Positions 23,262 through 33,120 of a stretch of DNA of 64,000 nucleotides are shown here, one piece after another; the first letter of the stretch is position 1, and every line of letters starts with the position of its first letter. The translations under genes and the position numbers were made by a program. The DNA lies in NCBI RefSeq assembly GCF_963678635.1, contig NC_087066.1:56500312-56564311 (forward strand), given 5' to 3'. The notes below the pieces were generated by a model. That model worked only from the letters and a program-made list of their open reading frames with translations. It had not been told where the DNA came from and made no database searches. Origin of the DNA: Symsagittifera roscoffensis. Lineage: Eukaryota > Xenacoelomorpha > Acoela > Convolutidae.

Positions 23262-24054
23262 AACGACTGGCCGGCGTCAGTTACCTAAATTCTACTCGTT
23301 TTTCACCGTCTCGACCTAGCCAGTTGATTTTTTGGTCTGTCTAGGGCTAAGTGAAAAGTTACCATTTTTAGGCCATCAATCATCGACTTTTAATCAGCTT
23401 CCGTTTACATGCGAACACAACCACATAGCTGGGTCTCGGATCCTCAGACTACATGATTGCTATTAAAAACACTGCTCGAATATCCTATTTTACTATGTTT
23501 TTGGTGCCAGTTCTATATTAAATCCATTGGAGATGGATTGACCCTTTTCTCATTCTAGCTACTCATATTCTTAAATATCAAATAATACCGGTGTTAATTC
23601 AAAGATTTATGGCATCAGAGTACCTAAAAAGTCAGTTCTTCTTATAGTCCTTCGCCATATACTGTCTCTGCGGGGCCGAGCCTCCGCTTCCGTGATTTCT
23701 CTGTAATAACGTCGTTATTACTCCCAATTCTTGGTACGGGAGGGTACTGCTCTTTTTTCCTTCCCCACTAAGCCTCCTTTCCGTCTGTTGTCTCTGATTA
23801 GCTGTCTTATCGTGCGTGATCGACACGATAAGAGGCTTCGTTTTATTGATATCTTCTACCGACTGTCTCCTGCTATTTCGGTTGTTGTTCTGTTTTCTTC
23901 TGTTTTTCGGCTCAAAATGGCCGTTTTTGCATTTCTCAGAAATGTGACGTCACAATTCGAATTTTTGAAAATTAAAAATTCCAGAAAATTCCGCCCTCCT
24001 TTTTACTAATAAAGGACAGTCCCCATCAATGTCCTCATTGATCGCATAACACCG
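23262..24054 (-). repeat. Diverged LTR-like segment, homologous to 52560-53475
   Basis: It shares collinear blocks with the right flank of the young array: GACTGG(C)C.GCGTC, TTTTCACCGTCTC, AGCCAGTT, GCTGG.TCTC, GATGGAT.(G/A)ACC.TTT and GGACAG..C..TCAATGTCCTCATTGA. The segment ends exactly where the young element begins (24055). Orientation is inferred from the old minus-strand element at the right of the window. Confidence 0.65.
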
Positions 24055-24113
24055 AGTACCTCCAAGGCGAAGAGTACGAGATGAATGGGCAAATAGGATG
24101 GATCTTGAGTCTT

Positions 24114-24128
24114 GAGAGGAAAGGGGGG
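24114..24128 (+). promoter_or_regulatory. Candidate polypurine tract of repeat A
   Basis: Fifteen consecutive purines, GAGAGGAAAGGGGGG, lie directly downstream of the ORF3 stop and upstream of the presumed LTR, where plus-strand priming would occur. The same tract is at 29106-29120 and 51266-51280. Other G-rich runs inside the LTR make this assignment tentative. Confidence 0.45.
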
Positions 24129-24213
24129 CTTGAGTGTGAATCCGAGTGAAACTTGGATTCACGAAAAAGAAATTTTAACAAAGCAAATATTGTTACTAAT
24201 ATACTATATTTAT

Positions 24214-24221
24214 TATATAAA
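24214..24221 (+). promoter_or_regulatory. Candidate TATA box in LTR A
   Basis: TATATAAA lies about 85 bp inside the presumed LTR start, and its copy in repeat B is at 29207-29214. A second possibility is TATAAAA near 28029, just after the minisatellite. The sequence alone cannot say which, if either, drives transcription. Confidence 0.3.
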
Positions 24222-24877
24222 TCGAAATGCTGCATGACAATTTCCTGATTGAATAGGACAAAAGAGATTTTTAAATGATTGGCTTGAAAAGCGAAAATTC
24301 AAGGGTGCAGGTAAATGCAGATTTTGGTTGCTGTTTAGCAATAGTGTGAAAATTTTAAATGGCCGTGAATTTTGGGGTGTAGATAATCTTGAATCTGCTG
24401 CAAACTTCTGTAAATGACCACTGGCACTGTATCTTGAGCAACACTCGGTTTTTCTGGGACTCACTGGCAAAAGACAGCGCGCGATGAGGACATCGATCTC
24501 GAGTCCGGGGAGTATGTGCCAGTCGGTCATATTTGGAAGTTTGACCTTGAGAAGAGCGGAGAACACTTGATTTTGGAGTGAAATTAAATTTTTCAAAATT
24601 TCGAATGGAACATGTCATGCACGATTTTCTCGCGATAACTGAAAATCAGAGAAAGAAATCAGAACAAATTCAGAACAATTGCGGGAAAGTTGTCAGATAA
24701 AAAAGAGTGGGAAATTGCTATTCGCAATTTCCATCATAGTGAACAAGAGTAGAACTGTCCTATCTGAAATAGAAGACAGAGTATTCCCGAGAGAACAATT
24801 ATTTGAACTGGACCAGAGTGAACCTTCGACGGAAAGGTGGACAGCTTGAGTGTCCCAATGGTCCAAATAAAACTTCA

Positions 24878-25493
24878 TTCTAGAGTTCAAACTTACCTTT
24901 GCCATTCAAACTGATAAACATTGAACTTATCTAGTTATCTTAGTTAATTCTAGAGTTGCTCACCCATTTAATTACTTCCTGTGCTTGAGCGCATCAACAT
25001 GTGAGTCCTTAATTTAAATTTCTAGAGTGTGTTTTATGATTGTTATGTTGAGGTAAGGCGAGTTTTAGGTTGATCCATCTGAAATGGATCAAAGTTCCAC
25101 TGTCTAATAAAAAAGTAACTTAACGGATTGTTCCGACCCGGTTTTTAACGGCGTTCATGTATTTTGGGTATTTTGAGACCTAAGTATGGGGACGTTCTTA
25201 ATTCTAGAGTGGGGGGATATTTTGGTAGTAGCCTTAAGCAGTAGCGGGTCGTAGTCTCATGTCACAAGCGAACCGAATTGGCTCCGACTGATTTGAGGTG
25301 GAAAAACACAAGAGATAGTGTCCCTGACTCCTGAGCCAATAGTTATAGGGCCTATTTTTCTTAAGCCTCATGTGTGACTGTAGTAGACGAATGTTACATA
25401 GTGTTTTTATGGCGCTCCTGGGTGTTTACGACATCAAGACTACGGAGTCAAACCCACTTGATACAGCTTCGGACTGAATGCCCATTCTAGAGT
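24878..25493 (+). promoter_or_regulatory. Cluster of five TTCTAGAGT 9-mers in the LTR
   Basis: Exact copies start at 24878, 24948, 25020, 25202 and 25485. The same cluster is in repeat B, where one copy is mutated, and part of it is in repeat C. The repeated, unevenly spaced 9-mer with a palindromic TCTAGA core looks like a set of protein-binding sites. No function is known to me. Confidence 0.5.
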
Positions 25494-25837
25494 ACCGGCG
25501 GTACGGTTCGACAGGAACGTGCAAACCTTCCGGTTGTACCGTGATAGCTTTTTAAGAAAACTCGAGAAAATTTCCTGGTACGCTCTCCGAACGAGGCTTA
25601 GCTAACCGAGTAAAGGGGGGCAACTAGGGGGACAAAAACACGAGCAAAAAGACAAAAAGCAAAACAAAAAAACCAAAAAAGAATAGAAAAAGGAACAAAA
25701 ACCATAAAACGAAAAAAGACAGTGACTTTGACACCAGATCAGTTGGATCAAACCTTTATATTAATTAAATAGTATACCCATACTGTTTTATAAGTTCGAT
25801 CGTTTCGATCAACCTAGCAATTTAACCCAGTAACCGT

Positions 25838-25843
25838 AATAAA
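25838..25843 (+). terminator. Candidate poly(A) signal in LTR A
   Basis: AATAAA is followed within 20 bp by a GT-rich stretch, AGTGTGGGGCGTTGT, the usual arrangement of a cleavage site. The copy in repeat B is at 30832-30837. It would fit a transcript end within the LTR if the upstream TATATAAA is the promoter. Confidence 0.35.
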
Positions 25844-27024
25844 GTGCCCGAGTGTGGGGCGTTGTCAAGGGTTTTCAGATAGCTTGGAACTTAGCTGGAC
25901 AACAAGGAAACTTGACTGGAAGAGGTGACCAGCCGAGTGGGAAGGTTGTTCAGGAGTACCTGAGCTGAACCAATACTGGTTCAGGAACACCTGAGCTGAT
26001 CCAATAGGAGACTCGACTGGAAGAGGTGACCGGCCGAGTGGGAAACTGGTTCAGGAACACTTGAGCTGAACCAATTGGAGACTGGACTGGAACAGGTGAT
26101 CAGTCGAGTGGGAAAGCAGCCAAGAAGGATTTGACAGTTCTCGAGTTCTCAAGTTGGGCAGAACGGGTATCGTTAGAATCCACATTACATTATAGGAGAT
26201 AAGTGTAAAATTGGATAAGCGAAATCCCCCAGTTTTGAGGAACGTTTTTACTTGAGCAGGCCTGGAAACAGGTCTACGGTTTTCTCTTGAGAGGTTTAGC
26301 ACCAGGCGCTAAAGGTAATTTTTAGGCTTAAGAAGGGGGGCTAGAAAGGGGGGAGGTTAGAAGGGGGGCTGGTTAAGTTAGAGGTTGGCGGTTGTAAATT
26401 GTAAAAAGGGGGAAATTAGAGTAACTAATTAATCGACATCGTTGATTTAGTTACAGTAGCCATAACACGCGTTGGTAATAATAGGTGGATATCCAAAATT
26501 TAAATCGAGTTAAGATTGGTACGCTGGTCGGTTTGGTAGGGGGGACCGGATATAGACAGCTTTTGTGATACCCCATAAGATCACTAGTGGGGGGAGGAAA
26601 ACGCGTGGCAATTAGGTACCAGACATTTTTTTAGACGAAAGGTGGACATTGGTCACCTTTGAATTTCAGGTGGGCTCATTTTTCTGTTTTATTATTTTTC
26701 TTACTTAGATTTTGTTGCATTTTGGTGAGGATTTGTGTTTGGTTTTATACGAACAGGTGATCACAAGATACCTGCGCACCTACATTGAAATAGAAATAAC
26801 CAAAAAGAAGAGGGGGGTCTGCATTAGGCTTTTAAGAGAGGGTTTTTGGGAAAATTTTACTAGAGCTTGAGTGGTGGTACAAGGTACGGTGAATCAAGAA
26901 GACCCTACAACGAGGAAGACACTCCGTGACGAGTCTTGGGACAGAGCAGTCTGGGGACAGTCTCGGGACAGTGTGGTACTGGGACAGTGTTGGACCAGAA
27001 CAGTCTTGATACAGTCTCGAGGAC

Positions 27025-27990
27025 AGTGGACAGGGTCTTGGGACAGTGGTCTTGGGACAGGGTCTTGGGACAGTGGTCTTGGGACAGGGTCTTGGGACAG
27101 TAGTCTTGGGACAGGGTCTTGGGACAGTGGTCTTGGGACAAGGGTCTTGGGACAAGGGTCTTGGGACAGGGTCTTGGGACAGGGTCTTGGGACAGTGGTC
27201 TTGGGACAGGGTCTTGGGACAAGGGTCTTGGGACAGTGGTCTTGGGACAGGGTCTTGGGACAAGGGTCTTGGGACAGTGGTCTTGGGACAGGGTCTTGGG
27301 ACAAGGGTCTTGGGACAGTGGTCTTGGGACAGGGTCTTGGGACAGGGTCTTGGGACAGTGGTCTTGGGACAAGGGTCTTGGGACAGGGTCTTGGGACAGT
27401 GGTCTTGGGACAAGGGTCTTGGGACACTAGTCTTGGGACACTGGTCTTGGGACAGTAGTCTTGGGACACTAGCCTTGGGACACTAGTCTTGGGACAGTAG
27501 CCTTGGGACACTACCCTTGGGACACTAGTCTTGGGACAGTAGTCTTGGGACACTACCCTTGGGACACTAGTCTTGGGACAGTAGTCTTGGGACAGTAGTC
27601 TTGGGACACTAGCCTTGGGACACTGGTCTTGGGACAAGGGTCTTGGGACAGGGTCTTGGGACAGTGGTCTTGGGACAAGGGTCTTGGGACACTAGTCTTG
27701 GGACACTGGTCTTGGGACAGTAGTCTTGGGACACTAGCCTTAGGACACTAGTCTTGGGACAGTAGCCTTGGGACACTACCCTTGGGACACTAGTCTTGGG
27801 ACAGTAGTCTTGGGACACTACCCTTGGGACACTAGTCTTGGGACAGTAGTCTTGGGACAGTAGTCTTGGGACACTAGCCTTGGGACACTGGTCTTGGGAC
27901 AGTAGTCTTGGGACACTAGCCTTGGGACACTAGTCTTGGGACAGTAGTCTTGGGACAGTGGCCTTGGTACAAGGGTCTAAGGACACTAGC
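27025..27990 (+). repeat. 14-bp minisatellite in LTR A
   Basis: Dozens of units of the form TCTTGGGACAGTGG (14 bp), with variants TCTTGGGACAAGGG, TCTTGGGACACTAG and CCTTGGGACACTAC and a 13-bp variant TCTTGGGACAGGG. Higher-order runs of the same variants are visible. Because units lack stops in most frames, long Gln/Gly/Trp/Asp-rich or Pro/Ser/Gln-rich ORFs appear on both strands; these are not supported as genes. Confidence 0.97.
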
Positions 27991-28349
27991 GGAGAGTACT
28001 GTGATAGTGACGAACAGTCTTGGGACGGTATAAAAATTGAAGTCAAATTACAACAAGTGTGTTTTAAGACAGGATAAGACAAATCGAAATAGGTACGGTT
28101 AAGACCACATTAAGGGAAATTTTTCAAAGGTTTTAGAAAGAGAACAAGGTTTTTAACACGTTGTACAGAATTTGTTACCGCAAAAAAATTTTTTTTATTT
28201 TTTTACTACTTACTATTAGGATAGAATCGTGTATATAATAAAATTGTAAATAGAAGCAGTTGTATATAGAAATAATGAGGCGGAGTAGGGTACCGGTGCT
28301 CGAAAAAAGGTCAAGTGGATCAAACACGAAATATAATTCATCGCTGCGC

Positions 28350-29046
28350 AGTGTGGGATGTGGAAGAGATTCGGTCGATCGGACTACCGGATCACCGGCA
28401 GAAGGTGACGCTCTTAGTAGTGAGTACGATGTTAGCTCTGAGATGGATAGAAGAGAACATAACGAAGTATCGGGAGGCGACGACGCCAACGGCTGAGTCA
28501 ATATACGCGATAGACTACAGCAGGAGACTTGAGTTGTTTGAGACTGCGTGCAAAGTATTCGCCATACCGATGGAAGTCAGGCACGTATGGAGCCGCTTGA
28601 GGTACTTCCCGTGGTTTCGGGCGACACTGACGTCTTGGTTGTACATGACAACGAAAGATCACATGAGAAAACATCAAAAAGAGTATCGACAGTTCCAGGC
28701 CGAGATTGGGCCGGAAGCTTTCAAGAGACCCCTGCTAACCCATCGTAATGCGATCACGACAGGATGGAAAAGAGTGGGCAAGATGTCTGGAGACAATACC
28801 AAAGCGAGGGAGTCGATACTAGAGGAAGACCTGGCGAAGAACGTGAGCTTGAGCCTGCACAACTCCTTTTGCTTGAACCGAGAGGCTAGGGTGAAGGCAC
28901 TACCCAACCAAGCAAAGAGGTTACAGGAGCAGAGAGAATGGATGCGATCCTATGAACAGCTGAAGGCTTGGGAGGAGATTGTGATTAGCTCCGATGATGA
29001 AGAGGAACTGTTGAGACAGTTTGCTGCATCTAGCACTTCAGGATGC
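28350..29046 (+). pseudogene. ORF3 C-terminal fragment left by an internal deletion
   Basis: This 697-bp stretch corresponds to 50510-51206 and encodes the same last ~230 residues of ORF3, from VWDVEEIRSIGLPDH to the stop in repeat B. It is directly joined to the end of repeat A. The first tandem unit has therefore lost about 17.4 kb: all of gag-pol and most of ORF3. A fused frame from 28315 stays open to 29076 but lacks its proper start. Confidence 0.92.
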
Positions 29047-32000
29047 AGTACCTCCAAGGCGAAGAGTACGAGATGAATGGGCAAATAGGATGGATCATGA
29101 GTCTTGAGAGGAAAGGGGGGCTTGAGTGTGAATCCGAGTGAAACTTGGATTCACGAAAAAGAAATTTTAACAAAGCAAATATTGTTACTAATATACGTAT
29201 ATTTATTATATAAATCGAAATGCTGCATGACAATTTCCTGATTGAATAGGACAAAAGAGATTTTTAAATGATTGGCTTGAAAAGCGAAAATTCAAGGGTG
29301 CAGGTAAATGCAGATTTTGGTTGCTGTTTAGCAATAGTGTGAAAATTTTAAATGGCCGTGAATTTTGGGGTGTAGATAATCTTGAATCTGCTGCAAACTT
29401 CTGTAAATGACCACTGGCACTGTATCTTGAGCAACACTCGGTTTTTCTGGGACTCACTGGCAAAAGACAGCGCGCGATGAGGACATCGATCTCGAGTCCG
29501 GGGAGTATGTGCCAAGTCGGTCATATTTGGAAGTTTGACCTTGAGAAGAGCGGAGAACACTTGATTTTGGAGTGAAATTAAATTTTTCAAAATTTCGAAT
29601 GGAACATGTCATGCACGATTTTCTCGCGATAACTGAAAATCAGAGAAAGAAATCAGAACAAATTCAGAACAATTGCGGGAAAGTTGTCAGATAAAAAAGA
29701 GTGGGAAATTGCTATTCGCAATTTCCATCATAGTGAACAAGAGTAGAACTGTCCTATCTGAAATAGAAGACAGAGTATTCCCGAGAGAACAATTATTTGA
29801 ACTGGACCAGAGTGAACCTTCGACGGAAAGGTGGACAGCTTGAGTGTCCCAATGGTCCACATAAAACTTCATTCTAGAGTTCAAACTTACCTTTGCCATT
29901 CAAACTGATAAACATTGAACTTATCTAGTTATCTTAGTTAATTCTAGAGTTGCTCACCCATTTAATTACTTCCTGTGCTTGAGCGCATCAACATGTGAGT
30001 CCTTAATTTAAATTTCTAGAGTGTGTTTTATGATTGTTATGTTGAGGTAAGGCGAGTTTTAGGTTGATCCATCTGAAATGGATCAAAGTTCCACTGTCTA
30101 ATAAAAAAGTAACTTAACGGATTGTTCCGACCCGGTTTTTAACGGCGTTCATGTATTTTGGGTATTTTGAGACCTAAGTATGGGGACGTTCTTAATTCTG
30201 GAGTGGGGGGATATTTTGGTAGTAGCCTTAAGCAGTAGCGGGTCGTAGTCTCATGTCACAAGCGAACCGAATTGGCTCCGACTGATTTGAGGTGGAAAAA
30301 CACAAGAGATAGTGTCCCTGACTCCTGAGCCAATAGTTATAGGGCCTATTTTTCTTAAGCCTCATGTATGACTGTAGTAGACGAATGTTACATAGTGTTT
30401 TTATGGCGCTCCTGGGTGTTTACGACATCAAGACTACGGAGTCAAACCCACTTGATACAGCTTCGGGCTGAATGCCCATTCTAGAGTACCGGCGGTACGG
30501 TTCGACAGGAACGTGCAAACCTTCCGGTTGTACCGTGATAGCTTTTTAAGAAAACTCGAGAAAATTTCCTGGTACGCTCTCCGAACGAGGCTTAGCTAAC
30601 CGAGTAAAGGGGGGCAACTAGGGGGACAAAAACACGAGCAAAAAGACAAAAAGCAAAACAAAAAAACCAAAAAAGAATAGAAAAAGGAACAAAAACCATA
30701 AAACGAAAAAAGACAGTGACTTTGACACCAGATCAGTTTGATCAAACCTTTATATTAATTAAATAGTATACCCATACTGTTTTATAAGTTCGATCGTTTC
30801 GATCAACCTAGCAATTTAACCCAGTAACCGTAATAAAGTGCCCGAGTGTGGGGCGTTGTCAAGGGTTTTCAGATAGCTTGGAACTTAGCTGGACAACAAG
30901 GAAACTTGACTGGAAGAGGTGACCAGCCGAGTGGGAAGGTTGTTCAGGAGTACCTGAGCTGAACCAATACTGGTTCAGGAACACCTGAGCTGATCCAATA
31001 GGAGACTCGACTGGAAGAGGTGACCGGCCGAGTGGGAAACTGGTTCAGGAACACTTGAGCTGAACCAATTGGAGACTGGACTGGAACAGGTGATCAGTCG
31101 AGTGGGAAAGCAGCCAAGAAGGATTTGACAGTTCTCGAGTTCTCAAGTTGGGCAGAACGGGTATCGTTAGAATCCACATTACATTATAGGAGATAAGTGT
31201 AAAATTGGATAAGCGAAATCCCCCAGTTTTGAGGAACGTTTTTACTTGAGCAGGCCTGGAAACAGGTCTACGGTTTTCTCTTGAGAGGTTTAGCACCAGG
31301 CGCTAAAGGTAATTTTTAGGCTTAAGAAGGGGGGCTAGAAAGGGGGGAGGTTAGAAGGGGGGCTGGTTAAGTTAGAGGTTGGCGGTTGTAAATTGTAAAA
31401 AGGGGGAAATTAGAGTAACTAATTAATCGACATCGTTGATTTAGTTACAGTAGCCATAACACGCGTTGGTAATAATAGGTGGATATCCAAAATTTAAATC
31501 GAGTTAAGATTGGTACGCTGGTCGGTTTGGTAGGGGGGACCGGATATAGACAGCTTTTGTGATACCCCATAAGATCACTAGTGGGGGGAGGAAAACGCGT
31601 GGCAATTAGGTACCAGACATTTTTTTAGACGAAAGGTGGACATTGGTCACCTTTGAATTTCAGGTGGGCTCATTTTTCTGTTTTATTATTTTTCTTACTT
31701 AGATTTTGTTGCATTTTGGTGAGGATTTGTGTTTGGTTTTATACGAACAGGTGATCACAAGATACCTGCGCACCTACACTGAAATAGAAATAACCAAAAA
31801 GAAGAGGGGGGTCTGCATTTGGCTTTTAAGAGAGGGTTTTTGGGAAAATTTTACTAGAGCTTGAGTGGTGGTACAAGGTACGGTGAATCAAGAAGACCCT
31901 ACAACGAGGAAGACACTCCGTGACGAGTCTTGGGACAGAGCAGTCTGGGGACAGTCTCGGGACAGTGTGGTACTGGGACAGTGTTGGACCAGAACAGTCT

Positions 32001-33120
32001 TGATACAGTCTCGAGGACAGTGGACAGGGTCTTGGGACAGTGGTCTTGGGACAGGGTCTTGGGACAGTGGTCTTGGGACAGGGTCTTGGGACAGTAGTCT
32101 TCGGACAGGGTCTTGGGACAGTGGTCTTGGGACAAGGGTCTTGGGACAAGGGTCTTGGGACAGGGTCTTGGGACAGGGTCTTGGGACAGTGGTCTTGGGA
32201 CAGGGTCTTGGGACAAGGGTCTTGGGACAGTGGTCTTGGGACAGGGTCTTGGGACAAGGGTCTTGGGACAGTGGTCTTGGGACAGGGTCTTGGGACAAGG
32301 GTCTTGGGACAGTGGTCTTGGGACAGGGTCTTGGGACAAGGGTCTTGGGACAGTGGTCTTGGGACAGGGTCTTGGGACAGGGTCTTGGGACAGTGGTCTT
32401 GGGACAAGGGTCTTGGGACAGGGTCTTGGGACAGTGGTCTTGGGACAAGGGTCTTGGGACACTAGTCTTGGGACACTGGTCTTGGGACAGTAGTCTTGGG
32501 ACACTAGCCTTGGGACACTAGTCTTGGGACAGTAGCCTTGGGACACTACCCTTGGGACACTAGTCTTGGGACAGTAGTCTTGGGACACTACCCTTGGGAC
32601 ACTAGTCTTGGGACAGTAGTCTTGGGACAGTAGTCTTGGGACACTAGCCTTGGGACACTGGTCTTGGGACAGTAGTCTTGGGACACTAGCCTTGGGACAC
32701 TAGTCTTGGGACAGTAGTCTTGGGACAGTGGCCTTGGTACAAGGGTCTAAGGACACTAGCGGAGAGTACTGTGATAGTGACGAACAGTCTTGGGACGGTA
32801 TAAAAATTGAAGTCAAATTACAACAAGTGTGTTTTAAGACAGGATAAGACAAATCGAAATAGGTACGGTTAAGACCACATTAAGGGAAATTTTTCAAAGG
32901 TTTTAGAAAGAGAACAAGGTTTTTAACACGTTGTACAGATATTGTTACCGCAAAAAATTTTTTTTTATTTTTTTTACTACTTACTATTAGGATAGAATCG
33001 TGTATATAATAAAATTGTAAATAGAAGCAGTTGTATATAGAAATAATGAGGCGGAGTAGGGTACCGGTGCTCGAAAAAAGGTCAAGTGGATCAAACACGA
33101 AATATAATTCATCGCTGCGC
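29047..33120 (+). repeat. Terminal direct repeat B (ORF3 tail, purine tract, LTR)
   Basis: Nearly identical to repeat A outside the minisatellite, with a handful of substitutions and one-base indels. It serves both as the downstream repeat of the deleted unit and the upstream repeat of the complete unit. The purine tract is at 29106-29120. The true LTR/internal boundary on the right cannot be fixed because repeat C is truncated. No convincing tRNA primer-binding site was recognised near 33050-33170. Confidence 0.9.
32025..32750 (+). repeat. 14-bp minisatellite in LTR B
   Basis: Same unit family as at 27025-27990, with fewer copies. The shared variant order shows that the two arrays descend from one array. 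The length difference of about 0.2 kb arose after duplication, by gain or loss of a block of units. Confidence 0.97.

Larger units (their letters stand above)
24055..28349 (+). repeat. Terminal direct repeat A (ORF3 tail, purine tract, LTR)
   Basis: It begins with the last eleven or so ORF3 codons and the stop. A purine tract GAGAGGAAAGGGGGG (24114-24128) follows, then the presumed LTR body from 24129. It ends at 28349, where the sequence jumps into ORF3. Because ORF3 sequence precedes the purine tract, this was formed as a 3' LTR. It is about 221 bp longer than repeat B, through extra minisatellite units. No TG...CA ends are seen at the shared boundaries. Confidence 0.85.

Noticed and set aside
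24055-24060. Classical TG...CA LTR ends and target-site duplication
   Set aside because: The left boundary reads AGTACC inside ORF3 codons and the right repeat is truncated, so neither terminus of an original insertion is present.
26832-27637. Long Pro/Ser/Gln/Asp-rich ORFs on the minus strand and Gly/Trp/Leu-rich ORFs on the plus strand over the LTR minisatellites (also 31826-32588)
   Set aside because: They are translations of a 14-bp repeat whose units contain no stops; several frames are open at once and the flanks carry no coding signal.
27025-27990. CRISPR-like array
   Set aside because: The direct repeats are contiguous 13-14-bp units without unique spacers, in a eukaryotic retroelement.
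33099-33120. tRNA primer-binding site, candidate TGGATCAAACACGA near 33088
   Set aside because: It starts with TGG but lacks any resemblance to a T-stem complement and sits inside the shared repeat; not convincing.
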